Of a DNA stretch of 64,000 nt, positions 21,981 to 32,385 are shown piece after piece (position 1 is the stretch's first letter; every line of letters begins with the position of its first letter). The notes under the pieces are model-generated. The model was not told where the DNA came from and searched no databases. It saw nothing but the letters and a program-made list of their open reading frames with translations. The DNA is from Lepidodermella squamata (lineage: Eukaryota; Gastrotricha): positions 2,666,001 to 2,730,000 of the forward strand of contig JBLDXI010000007.1 of the NCBI GenBank assembly GCA_047495785.1, read 5' to 3'. Made by a program: the position numbers and the translations under genes.

Positions 21981-22505
21981 CTTTTGAGCTAAATCTCTGT
22001 TAATCTAAGAAAGGACATTTTAAGATACATTACACGCGGGAAAACAATCCATCTAGATTTGGCTATATCTCGATCTAATGAGCTGGAAGCTCTTTTACCC
22101 TAATTGCACTGGAGGTGCAATTTTTTTACTCCTAAGTACTGATGCATCCTCGGGCGATGGCTGCAGTGGGCGTTTAACCAACATCATAATTTAAAATGAC
22201 AGCTGCGCTGAGTTAACCACTACACACATGCAATAAAATATGTGCCCTGTGGCGCCGCGAACTTCGATGCGTATGCTCACCTTCATCGTATGCATATCAT
22301 TTTTACCCTGTCACGTTATGAACAGAGAAAATTTGTAATTATACGCAACTGTTCATATAAAAAATATAAGCCCAAAACTTGCTGCCTGCGGTATAATTCG
22401 AAAAAATGCACCAACATTCAGAAAGTTTACATCTTGAACAAATCATCTTATCTTACTCGTCCCTAGATAATCACAGTAATCATTTATTATAATTTACAAG
22501 GCCAT
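21981..22505. promoter_or_regulatory. Shared promoter region of divergent pair 3 (beta-3 / alpha-3)
   Basis: 525 bases between divergent starts. GATA-type sites TTATCT (22448-22453) and AGATAA (22465-22470) lie 35-60 bases upstream of the alpha-3 start codon. Confidence 0.4.
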
Positions 22506-23371
22506 ATGAATATCTCCGGAATATTGGCCGCTGTGGGCATCTTGGCGGCAAGTTCAGCTGATTGCTGCCCGCCGTCGAGTACTTCAACAACATGCCCTTC
22601 ATCATCATGCCCATCTGGTAGCAGTTGTTACGATGTTGGATGCACTAGCACCACCCAAACTTGTGCAGCTGCGGTTCGTGATTGATACCGAATATTCGCA
22701 ACGATTTTCTGTTACCTCTTTTTGTTAAAGAGTCTCTTCAAAATGTGTACTATCAAGAGTAACGTAGCCGGTACTTCGTTTCTCAAGTACTGCATTTCAA
22801 ACTCCGGCATTGCATGCAGTACTTTGACAGGCGGGGCGGTGATTTGCGATTTATTTAAACCTTTGATTCACTTTTGAACTAATTTTATATTCAGGATGTT
22901 AGTCCAGCCCAGTTGTACAATGACTTTGCGTCATGTTGCGCTGCTACGTCAACAATCGGTGTTAGGTACGAAACGTATCTGGACTCCACCAAATCCGCGT
23001 CGTATGCTGTGGTTCCGTATTTGTGTGTTGGCGCTTTGGATTCGACACCGTATAAAGTTTGTGCAACGGCACAAGCTGGCGGAAAAGGAATTTGCACTCG
23101 GTTTCCGAATGTTTGTTCTGCTGATGGTCAATTTCTGGCTGTTTCAACGGTAATTTTCTTCAATCTTTCCAAGCTTGCTAATATTTGGTAAACTATCGAT
23201 TTTATTTATCAGAGCCCTGCTACCACCGGTACCACTAGCGCCTATGCATTCGCTTCGTTCGCGGCGTGCTGTGCAGCCATTGGTTCTTCAGCAGCGCAAC
23301 TTACTTACACCCCAGCCGGATCGACTATTTACGGCGCCGCATTTGATACTTGCGCTCAGAAATCGACATAA
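22506..23371 (+). CDS. Cysteine-rich secreted protein, alpha subfamily, member 3
   Basis: Exons 22506-22673, 22731-22838, 22895-23149 and 23213-23371 join in phase 0 to give 229 aa. Signal peptide MNISGILAAVGILAASSADC, then a seven-Cys variant of exon 1 starting CCPPSSTST with CPSGSSCYDVGC; KMCTIKSNVAG; YNDFASCCAATSTIGVRYE; STPYKVC; CTRFPNVC; CCAAIG; FDTCAQ. Exon 4 is nine bases longer than in its sisters and the protein ends KST instead of TV. Closest relative in the window is the unpaired alpha-5. Secreted; function unknown. Confidence 0.87.
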
Positions 23372-24716
23372 TCAGCTGGACTTTATTTATAAGTGCAACG
23401 CAGCGCACTTCTCTTAAGATTCAAATGATAATAAAATGCTACGACTGATCAAATCTAGTTTTCTTGGCGGCTGATACATTACCGAGTAGCAGTAGTAGCT
23501 CTTGTAAGCTCTGCCTCGCATCGTCTTTTCGAGCTGTCCCGGCTCCTATCCAGATCTGAAGCCGAGCTGCCGAATTTCACCCAATTTTCAGGAGCTGCCA
23601 CTCGCTATGTCAGGAATAGGGTTAGTCATAGAGAACGGAGTGATCACCCTTGTCTTAGTCTTGACAATGAAATGAGCGAGCTAGGGAATTTGCTATAATC
23701 ACCAAACGTGTATCAGGGCCTGAACTGCTAGTATTTTTTGTTGCAATTTGCAATCTCGTGCATTTTGTAGAAATGCACGACAAGTTTTGCTTAATCCTTG
23801 GCACCATCCTTGGCTCTTAGATCCACGATCGCACGACTCTGGTATTTATCCATCGCAATATTACTCCAGTTTCCAGTTATCAATAATCAAAAACTAATTC
23901 ACCATTCATGAAACGATATTAATCTCAGAACTTAAAATACTAATTACCGTAAACTACAGTATAAAGACCTCACCCGAATAATCCGCGCCGCAAAATAGCC
24001 CTGCTATTTTCATCAATTCAGCATAAATAAAGGCTCGAATATTCGCCGCACCTAAGCACGCGATCAACAGCCACCCAGGCATGTTTCGGCGCAGCTTCAT
24101 CCAAGCAATTATTTCATTTTTTATTTTTATTTTAGAGCGAGAAGCGTGGCGAGTTAACTGGTACCGACCTTATTAATGTGGCTATCGAAGTTGATGACGA
24201 GGAAAACAGAAAAAAATGATGCCATTGAAGACCCGTCTAATAATGATGAAAGTATCGATGCGTGAAGTTGGTTGTGATTCATTTTGGTCACGAATAAGAG
24301 TTTTGAAAAATCGATGAAAATAAAGACCGCACTCGAAAAATCGCCGCACTTTTTGCCTCTTTTCAAAAATAAAAAAAAATTAGTCGCCGCGGCCTTTATA
24401 CTGTAGTTTACGGTAATTTTATATCCTATTTCTAAAAATGCAATGTTCTAACAATTAACTCAGGCTCTCTCCCTCCCTCTATTTGCGTGGGCTTAATAGA
24501 AAGTAAGTTTTTTTACAATGTGGGTTTTTTTAGCATTGCCAACTGGTTATGCTGGCCAGGAACACATTTGTGGAGGCAGGTCACGTCTTGTTGGCTAAAA
24601 GAAACTGAATCCAACTGCTGACTACGCCACCCACATGACAAGGTATCAGTAGAGTAGTAATTCTTAAGCCCTTTTTAAGTACTTGTCAGAGTAAGGGGAA
24701 ATCACTCAGTTCTAGG
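23372..24716. other. Gene-free stretch between alpha-3 and the Q-rich gene
   Basis: Contains the inverted-repeat element at 23942-24418. The remainder shows no gene; a short ORF inside the element is not supported. Confidence 0.45.
23942..24418. mobile_element. MITE-like element with about 27-bp terminal inverted repeats
   Basis: The left end reads aattaccgtaaactacagta and continues taaagacc; the same sequence reads inward on the minus strand from 24418 (one difference, agacc/aggcc). No transposase. Its end (taccgtaaa) resembles the ends of the 1-kb foldback element at 5590-6603. Confidence 0.7.
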
Positions 24717-25879
24717 ATGAAGTTACTGTGGATAGGTAAATTCACCTTTTACTAGTGGCATGAGATATCTACATTTTTGTTATTACAGCCCTGATCTGCG
24801 TGCTAGGTTCGGTCGCTCATTCCAAGGCGAACCCTGCTCTCGGTGGCGCCGATATTCGTAGTCAATGGGGGGGTCCGCCACCTCGCGGTGGACCTCGTGG
24901 GGGTCCGCCACCACAGGGTCAAGATGATCGATACAGCAATGGAAGTGATCAACAAGGAGACAGGCGAGGAAGTGGCCAAGTTCAGTCAAACCAAAGAGGT
25001 CAGAGCCAAAGTCAATGGCAAAATCAGGGGCAAAATTACTATCCGCGAGGTCCTCCTCAGCAAGATCCACCTGGAAATGAACAGGGTGGCGATTCCTTCC
25101 GACAACAAGGTCCATCTTCTCAACAAGGCGGGCCTCCTCAGCGAAATGGTCCAGGCCAAGGACAGCAAGGACAAGGAGATAATGGCCAAAGAGGCGGCCC
25201 ACCTCGAGGCTCAGGTCAAGGTCAAGGATCGCAATCTCAACAAGGCGGGCCTCCTCAGCAAAATGGTCAAGGCCAAGGACAACGAGAACAAGGACAAGGA
25301 CAGCAAGGACAAGGACAAGGACAAGGAGATAATGGCCAAAGAGGCGGCCCGCCTCGAGGCTCAGGTCAAGGTCAGGGATCGCAATCTCAACAAGGCGGGC
25401 CTCCTCAGCAAAATGGTCAAGGCCAAGGACAACGAGAACAAGGACAAGGACAGCAAGGACAAGGACAAGGACAAGGAGATAATGGCCAAAGAGGCGGCCC
25501 GCCTCGAGGCTCAGGTCAAGGTCAGGGATCGCAATCTCAACAAGGCGGGCCTCCTCAGCAAAATGGTCAAGGCCAAGGACAACGAGAACAAGGACAAGGA
25601 CAGCAAGGACAAGGACAAGGACAAGGAGATAATGGCCAAAGAGGCGGCCCGCCTCGAGGCTCAGGTCAAGGTCAGGGATCGCAATCTCAACAAGGCGGGC
25701 CTCCTCAGCAAAATGGTCAAGGCCAAGGACAACAAGGACAAGGACAGCAGGGTCAAGGATATAATGGAGATAGAGGTAATCAGTCACAGAATGATGGAAA
25801 CCAGCCTGCTAATAGCGACAGCGGAGACTTCGGTGGTTTGCCGCCTGTGGATGATGAAAATACCGATTCAACACTGTAA
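24717..25879 (+). CDS. Secreted Q/G/P-rich low-complexity repeat protein
   Basis: Exon 1, 24717-24735, encodes MKLLWI plus one base. Exon 2, 24789-25879, completes a signal peptide (MKLLWIALICVLGSVAHS) and 369 aa in all. The mature protein is Gln, Gly and Pro rich, with RGGPP and QGQGQQ runs and no cysteine after the signal region; an acidic tail (PPVDDENTDSTL) ends it. A 150-base tandem repeat forms the centre. The antisense frame is also open over 1 kb because of the repeat but has no start context or homology. It converges with the P450 gene, with 65 bases between stops. Structural extracellular material (matrix, glue, cuticle or secretion) is an inference from composition; no family is recognised. 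Confidence 0.8.
25171..25770 (+). repeat. Tandem 150-bp coding repeat, about four copies
   Basis: Units begin acaaggagataatggccaaa at 25171, 25321, 25471 and 25621, and the last is incomplete. Copies 2 and 3 look identical base for base; copy 1 differs at a few positions. Each encodes 50 residues (GDNGQRGGPPRGSG then QGQG runs). Confidence 0.9.
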
Positions 25880-25944
25880 AAACATGCTTTTTCAGTTTAT
25901 TACAATCTTTTAACAATAAAAAGAAACATGATAAAGATTAGGAC

Positions 25945-27669
25945 TTAAGATCTAAGAGATATTTTAACCGGGACGCCGCCAACTGGTGTTAGAGGGCCAT
26001 TTCTTGTCGCAAGTTTCAATCCACCAGTAGGATATCCACCCTCAGGCTCTTCAAACTTGTATCTCAACAGAAGATTCGCAAGGGTCAGCTTGATCTCCAG
26101 TAAGGCGAATCGCATTCCCAGACATTGTCTCGGCCCTATGCCAAAAGGAATATAAACTGATTCCTTCCTCTCGGCGCCGTATTCAGGCGAGAATCGCTCC
26201 GGATGAAACTTAGCTGGGTCGACCGGCCCCCAATAGTCAGGGTTGTTGTGAAGCGAGATTGAATCGACGTAAACCGCATTGATTGTTTGATTGACCGCTA
26301 CCCCGCTAACTGTAGTATCACTTGTAACAAATCGAGTAATAGCGTTCAGACCAGATGGGTAAATTCTCAGCACCTCGTTCACGACCCAATCGAGATAAGG
26401 AATCTTGTTAGCGATCGTCTCGTAATCCAAATCAGGGAAATCACCATTGTCACTTCGCTGGTATAGGCTTCGAAGCTTTTCAGCCAATTTATCCTGAATT
26501 TCTGGATGTTTTGTGAGTAGATATGTCGCGAATCCCATTGTAGTCGACGTAGTTTCAAGTCCAGCGGCGAAAAGTAACAAAATCTGGCCGACAACTTCTT
26601 TCTGGGTTAACGGCTTCAAGTTTCCGATATCCTTACTTCCACCATCAGAGACATCAAGGAACATTTGTAAGATGTCGTTGCGACGCTCCGACCCGTTCTG
26701 TCGTTTCTCTGCGATTTTACCAAAGATGTCGAGCATGTAGCCAACCGGTGCGAAAAATCCGCTCAGGTACTTCATTTGCGTGAAAACCAACGCCTTGAAA
26801 ATTGGAGCTAATTCGGTCAAGCATAGCGCAACTCGGATGACTATTGGCAGGCCAGTCTGTCCACGACCGAAAAAGTCGCGAATTTTCGCGAGTAACATGT
26901 TGTTTTCACCACGGGTCTTGATAGCGTCCAATTCGAGGCCGAATCCCACGTTGCTTATCACCTCGGCCGAGAGAAGTTGGTAATACTCACGAGCATCAAA
27001 TGTTTCACCAGTTCTAAAATAATAAACTAATTATTTATTGATATGTCTAATAATAAAATTTACTTGGCCTTTTCTTGGAAAGCTGAGATCAGATCTCGTT
27101 GGCTTCGATTGATTAGTCCCATGTAGGAGCTAAGCTTGGCGGTAGAGAAAGCTGGATTGCAGATGCTGCGAAGTCGTTTCCATTTCTCGCCCTTGGCGAA
27201 CAGCATATGATTCAGAGGATCTAGATTCGAACGTTGGGAAAATGTGATATTTTACCGGAGAAACAAACTTACGATCAGGATCCCGTTCAGGATCTGGTTG
27301 GATTACTATGAACTATACGTAGATGGAATAACAGTTCCTGTTCAGTTTCATTGATTAAATACTCACACTTCTTCCTTGAAAGCCTGAAAATTGTCGAACC
27401 ATGACGCTCTCCACGGCTTCAGGGCTGCTGATGACCAAAATTGGCTGAGAGCCAAGGTAATAGCCATAAACTGGTCCGTATTTCTTCGACCACTCTGCGA
27501 GGACATAGACTCGTTCGAGAACGAACACCTCATGCATGTTGCCATAAAGCCAATGCGGCTCTGGGCCTGGTATGCCCAATTTTTTGAAAACTTGATGGCT
27601 GTAAAACTTGCGGTATAGATAGAACGCTACAAGCGTGAAAACGCCAAATGTTAAGAATAAGGTAATCAT
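25945..27669 (-). CDS. Cytochrome P450, CYP3-clan-like
   Basis: Exons 27669-27367, 27312-27273, 27220-27064 and 27013-25945 give 522 aa. An N-terminal membrane anchor (MITLFLTFGVFTLVAFYLY) is followed by a Pro-rich hinge (GIPGPEPHW). The C-helix shows KWKRLRS; the I-helix AAGLETTSTT carries the oxygen-activation A-G-x-E-T-T; the K-helix has NEVLR (ExxR); then HPERFSPE and the heme-binding loop FGIGPRQCLG with the cysteine thiolate ligand. Length and motifs match an intact microsomal P450, and FxxFxxR and LGxRFAxLEhK features point to the CYP3/CYP6 group. ER-bound monooxygenase of lipophilic substrates; substrate not predictable. Its poly(A) signal overlaps the 3' flank of the converging Q-rich gene. 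Confidence 0.93.
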
Positions 27670-28473
27670 TTTTTGAAATCAAGATTATGGCAGAAAATGC
27701 ATGGAATAGAGCCTTTTATACGTTTGAAAACTGGTCTACTTTATGCTCGTGTCGTGGCCGATAACGTAGACGCAATGTAAATACAAGAGCGTAATACTTG
27801 TATGAATAAGCAAGCATAGTAGTATGTAAGAGTGTGAGGCTTTGTTTACTTAATAAAGCCAGTTGCGAAAAAATTACTCTCGTTCCGGACGACAACCACA
27901 TAGCACTCATCATCAATATCGTGTGATATATATTTCAATGGAAACATCAGTTGTAAAGTTTTAACGTACAGATTTACGATTAAACATGATTCCGACCGGG
28001 CGAAAGTTGAAACAAAGGAAATAAATATACGCATCACACGCCGAAAATTATATCGTCCACCGTGGTAATGATGTTGTTTCATCTAAATGAGTGAAATATT
28101 AGAATTGCACGAATTTTTGCACTATAGCATCTTGGGGGCGATAGCATGATAATATGAATTGGAAGACTGCGGTAGACACCCAATGCAAAAATAAGTTTGA
28201 GCTTGACGACACAACGAAGCGCGATGCGCAAGCTCAATACTTCGTGTGAATCTTGCCCTGGCTCCTCAATATGTTACTCGTTTTTTAACAGAAGAAAATA
28301 CGTAATTACACAAAGTTCTATCACGCGGAGCACCAGCGCCCGCTGTTTATACAAAAATCTGCAATCTTTGATATCTGAAAAATACAATTATCGTATATCT
28401 TACTTTCCCATCAAATTATTAAATCTTAAATCTTAAATCTTATTTTATTTCTTAAAATTTGATTTAAAGTCGA
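27670..28473. other. Gene-free stretch between the P450 gene and alpha-5
   Basis: Divergent promoter region of the P450 (minus) and alpha-5 (plus). A taaatcttaaatcttaaatctta microrepeat lies near 28425. I looked on the minus strand for a beta gene or its remnant and found none. Confidence 0.45.
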
Positions 28474-29326
28474 ATGCATTTCGCGGGAAAATTGGCAGTC
28501 CTGTGCATTTTGGCGGCAAGCTCAGTTGACTGCTGCCCGCCGTCAAGTACTTCAACAACATGTCCTTCGTCATCATGTCCATCCGGGAACAGTTGCTACG
28601 ATGTCGGCTGCACTAGCACCACCCAAACTTGCTCTACAGTGGTGCGTGATTGACGCTTGGTTTGACCCTGCATTGTAAAACTACCTTTTCTCTGAAGAGT
28701 CTGTTCAAAATGTGCACTATCAAGAGTAACATTCCTGCAACATCGTTTTTAAAGTACTGTATTTCAAACGCTGGCATCCCATGCAACATTCTGACCGGCG
28801 GGGCGGTATATAGCGAATGTCATGCCCGATGCGGTTTTTATTCTATGCATTTTTTTCAGGACGTCTCTCCGGCCCAACTGTACAACGACTTTGCGTCATG
28901 CTGCGCTGCTACGTCGACAAATGTGAGGTACGAAAATTTTCTTGATTCAACCAAAGCAGCGGCGTATGCTGTGGTTCCCTACTTGTGTGTTGGCGCTGTG
29001 GATTCGACTCCGTACAAAGTTTGCGCGTCGGATAAGGCCGGCGCAAAGGGAATTTGCTCTCGATTTCCGAACATTTGCAGCACGGGTGCTACTGATACGC
29101 AAGTTGTTTCAACGGTAAGGCTCCTAGTGTGTTGGAATCGTGTTGGAATAATTCACCGAATTTAATTCTTGAACAGAATACTCCTACTCCGAATAATGTT
29201 TATGCATTCGCTTCATTTGCGGCCTGCTGTGCGGCACTTGGTACACCAGCAGCCCAAATTTCTTACACCCCAGCTGGCAATACGCTTTTCGACGCTGCAT
29301 TTGACACATGTGCTCAGACCGTTTGA
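28474..29326 (+). CDS. Cysteine-rich secreted protein, alpha subfamily, member 5 (unpaired)
   Basis: Exons 28474-28641, 28698-28805, 28860-29114 and 29177-29326 join in phase 0 to give 226 aa. Signal peptide MHFAGKLAVLCILAASSVDC; CCPPSSTST; CPSGNSCYDVGC; KMCTIKSNIPATSFLKYC; YNDFASCCAATSTNVRYE; VDSTPYKVC; CSRFPNIC; CCAALG; FDAAFDTCAQTV. It is closest to alpha-3, especially exons 1 and 2, so it probably arose by copying that gene. It is the only member of the family here without a divergent beta partner; its upstream neighbour is the P450. Secreted; function unknown. Confidence 0.87.
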
Positions 29327-29976
29327 GCCAACGACTTCCGGTTGACTGGATAAAATCAATTTAGTATTCCCCTTTCCTTATTACTGAGATTACAAAATCA
29401 AACAAAAACTTCACGAATGATAGAGCTTCATGGAAAATGAGGTATTTTAGTATTCAGAAACTCATCTGCTGAGTTATACGAGGGCTAACTTAGCGACAAT
29501 GTTCAACAAGAAGAATCTTATAAGCATAACGTTGAAAAGTGAAAGCAGTAAGAGATATGGCTCCTGATTAAAATTTGAAATGCGAGATTCTCAGGATTGT
29601 TTGAGCTGTCTCCGAGTTTTTGGAAGTGAATGGAATGGAAGAAAATTGGACGAATCGCACAATACCCAAACAATAGTGTTACCAATAAAGATAAACATCA
29701 AGTTTTTCTGTGCTCGTTTTTCACACATGAATTCATGGATAACCATCAAGCTGAAGGTAATCGCAGCTTATCTCAAGTCACGACTTCTCAATTCACAGAA
29801 CTGTCTAACACGCTTGTAAACAGGAAAGAGCGCATGCATATTCCAAGCTGCTTTCATCTTGGCATTCGTCTTTTTGAGCTAATTATTTGTCCCTAAGCTA
29901 TAAAAGCAGGTTCAAATTCGGTGAAAATATGAGTTTCTACTTATTTTGTCATTCAACGTCAACTGCTTGATAAATC
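29327..29976. other. Gene-free stretch between alpha-5 and the N-rich gene
   Basis: Two overlapping short plus-strand ORFs (29580-29896) have no start context, homology or paralogue, and I do not call them. A TATA-like tataaaa lies near 29900, ahead of the next gene. Confidence 0.4.
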
Positions 29977-30915
29977 ATGAACACATTTATTGGTGAGTAA
30001 TTGTTACGGCTGCGTTAATTTTTAATGTATAGATTTTACTTCATTTAAGGATTCGCGCTTTTCGCTTGCCTGCCCTTGGCTCTATCCCAATCCGGTGGAA
30101 ATGTTTGGAACAGCTACAATGGCGGTGGTAGCAGTCGGGGCTACGTTAGCAATGGCAACTATGGCGGCAATAGCAACAGCAACGGTGGCAACAACGGCGC
30201 CAATAGTAACAGGTCGCAGGGCTCTGGCATGAACACTGGTAACAATGGTTACAACAGTAATGGCAATACCGCCAACAACAACAACCAGAATAGTGGCTAT
30301 AATTCTAACAACGGTTACAACAGTGGTTACAACACTAATGGTTACAACGGTAGTCGCAATACCGCCAACAACAACAACAACCAGAATAGTGGCTATAATG
30401 CTAACAACGGTTACAGCAGTAATGGTGCTTACAATGGCAATACTGCAAGCAACAACAACGTGAATAATGGCAATAATGCTAACAATGGTTACAACAGTAA
30501 CAATAACGGTAACAACAATCAAAATGGCTACAACCAACAGCAGCAGGCCCAACGCCCTAATTACAATAATAGCGCATCGACGACTAACTGGGCAGGTGGC
30601 AACCAGCAGCCACCAAGGATGGATAATAATGGAACTTATCAGAATGGAAACAACCCGCAGTACAACGGGTCTTATAACCGACCGTCGTATCAGACTAATC
30701 AGGTCAGTGCCAACAACCAACAAATTAACCAAAGCGGCAGTAATCAGCAACGTTACCAAGGTGGGGGCAACACCCAGGGTGTTCAAAGCGGTAATACGAA
30801 CAGCCAAGGCAATCGAAACACTGCCCAAGTAAGTGGCCAGCAGTATAACGGAGGACAGCAATATAACGGAGGTCAGCAATACAACGGACAGCAAGGTTAT
30901 TCAAACCGAGGATGA
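29977..30915 (+). CDS. Secreted N/G/Q-rich low-complexity protein
   Basis: Exon 1, 29977-29992 (16 bases, MNTFI plus one), and exon 2, 30050-30915, give 293 aa. Signal peptide MNTFIGFALFACLPLALS. The mature protein is dominated by Asn, Gly, Tyr, Ser and Gln: imperfect repeats of YNSNNGYNSG and NTANNNNNQNSGY, then a Gln-rich tail with three QQYNGG units. There is no cysteine after the signal peptide. Architecture (tiny signal exon, one long exon, phase 1 intron) is the same as in the Q-rich gene 4 kb upstream, though the sequences differ. Tyr-rich Asn/Gly repeats fit an extracellular structural or prion-like polymer; this is inference. aaataaaatcg near 31002 is a likely poly(A) signal. Confidence 0.78.
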
Positions 30916-31161
30916 AAGACAACTCGGAAATATAAAACTGTTCACATCTGGCATGTGAAATTTTCGCATTTTATTAATTTATATTTTTTGCCTTTTCGGC
31001 TAAATAAAATCGTATCGTATAGCTGATTCTTTTGTACTCAAAATCGATAATTACATGGTCAATAATTAATTATTCATGAATAACACTATAGGCGATATTC
31101 GCACGCTTGTTCTTTGCTACTATGAAATATTGTTCTATATTGAGTACTCTCACGCTCCTTC

Positions 31162-31820
31162 ATGGATAGCAAACTCGAGGCTGATATAGAATTTTTCCAG
31201 GCCTGTGAACAAGGCGATGTAGAAAATGTCCGGCGTTTGCTGGCGAGCGGCCTCGTCGATATCAACGCGGCTGTTTACGACTTCGAAAAGCATGGCCCTC
31301 TACACGGCCCAGGTGACAATCACTTTTCGATGATGGTGAACGGATCTACAGGCCTGCATTTCGCCTGTGCTGACAACCAACACGAACTGCTCAAGATGAT
31401 TATCGAGGAATTTAAACCGGAGAAATCGTACATTAATCACAAAAATTTGACAGGTAAGAATGTCCGAGGAGGAGCCTTTGTTATATTCATCTTTAATGTT
31501 ACTGTTTTTTTCATTCAGAGGGGATTACAGCGCTTTCATTCGCATCTGGCTCTGGTAATCTGGATTGCGTCAAGGTTTTAGTTGAGCTGGCAAACGCTGA
31601 TCTTGAAATCCGAGATAAGCGCAAAATGACGCCGTTAATGGCGGCCTCGATGATGGGCAACCATCCAGTGGTCGAATATTTGCTACAGCAGGGTGCTAAT
31701 GCTTCGGCCGAGACCGAGGACGGCGTCAAAGCCGTTGATATTGCCGGAGGAGTGCCGTGGTGCACACAAGAAAATCGCGATAAAACGCGTCAAGCCTTCG
31801 AACATTATTCTAAAACCTGA
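31162..31820 (+). CDS. Small ankyrin-repeat protein
   Basis: Exons 31162-31453 and 31519-31820 (phase 1) give 197 aa. About four ankyrin repeats: ACEQGDVENVRRLLASGLVD at 14-33, a TGLHFACADNQHELLKMII repeat, TALSFASGSGNLDCVKVLV, and MTPLMAASMMGNHPVVEYL with QQGANAS. No signal peptide or membrane segment, so it is probably a soluble intracellular adaptor; it could be an Ankrd39/45-like small protein, but the match is not distinctive. The next gene on the minus strand converges on it. Confidence 0.85.
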
Positions 31821-32385
31821 AGCCTTTACTATGTTTTTCAGGGAATTTAAAAATAGATAATATTGTACAGCTCAAAATTCCTAAAAACTCTTCGCGCCTG
31901 ACTTTGACTTTGTTCCGCAGGGACTGAAGTTGAATTCAGAGCCATACGAGAATTTTTAATTCTTTTTCGTCTATGTGCTGTCAGTTACTTGAATGAAAGC
32001 GTGCATTTTAGTATTGCATTATATAGTGGAGTGTCTGTTGCTTCAAAACTTACGCGCTTTTGGCACCTTACTCATCCACTTGTTTGATAATGTTTTTTGC
32101 CTGTACACATGTGCATGGAATATGAGCGTCTTTACGTTAATTCCCTACAAATTATGCCTTCAGCTCATACGTTAATGAGTGGTTGGATGAAATAGGGTAT
32201 GAGTTTGGCTCATTTTTTAATCACAGAAAGGAAGCAATTTCGAGAGATTTCTTTATTTTTCCACCACATAAAGCAAAATTGCATGGATAATATTTCAAAT
32301 TTCAAATCTCTGCTCGTCACTGCAGATTTGTTGCTAGGATTCTCATCAACAAATTTTGAAAAATAATTGTTTGAATAAAGTGTCA
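31821..32385. other. Convergent gap between ankyrin gene 1 and the kinase-like gene
   Basis: 3' flanks of two converging genes. On the minus strand aaaaataaag near 32255 is a possible poly(A) signal for the kinase-like gene. Nothing else was recognised. Confidence 0.4.

Noticed and set aside
24783-25787. 334-codon open frame antisense to the Q-rich gene
   Set aside because: It arises because the 150-base repeat is open on several frames; no signal peptide, start context, splice support or family match.
24843-25913. 356-codon alternative plus frame over the Q-rich gene
   Set aside because: Same repeat artefact; only the frame joined to the signal-peptide exon makes a coherent secreted protein.
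29580-29896. Two overlapping short frames between alpha-5 and the N-rich gene
   Set aside because: Neither has a start context or relative; overlapping frames of similar length point to chance.
30082-30894. 270-codon antisense frame over the N-rich gene
   Set aside because: Shadow of AAC/GGT-rich codons; the Val/Ile-rich translation is what the complement of Asn/Gly repeats gives.
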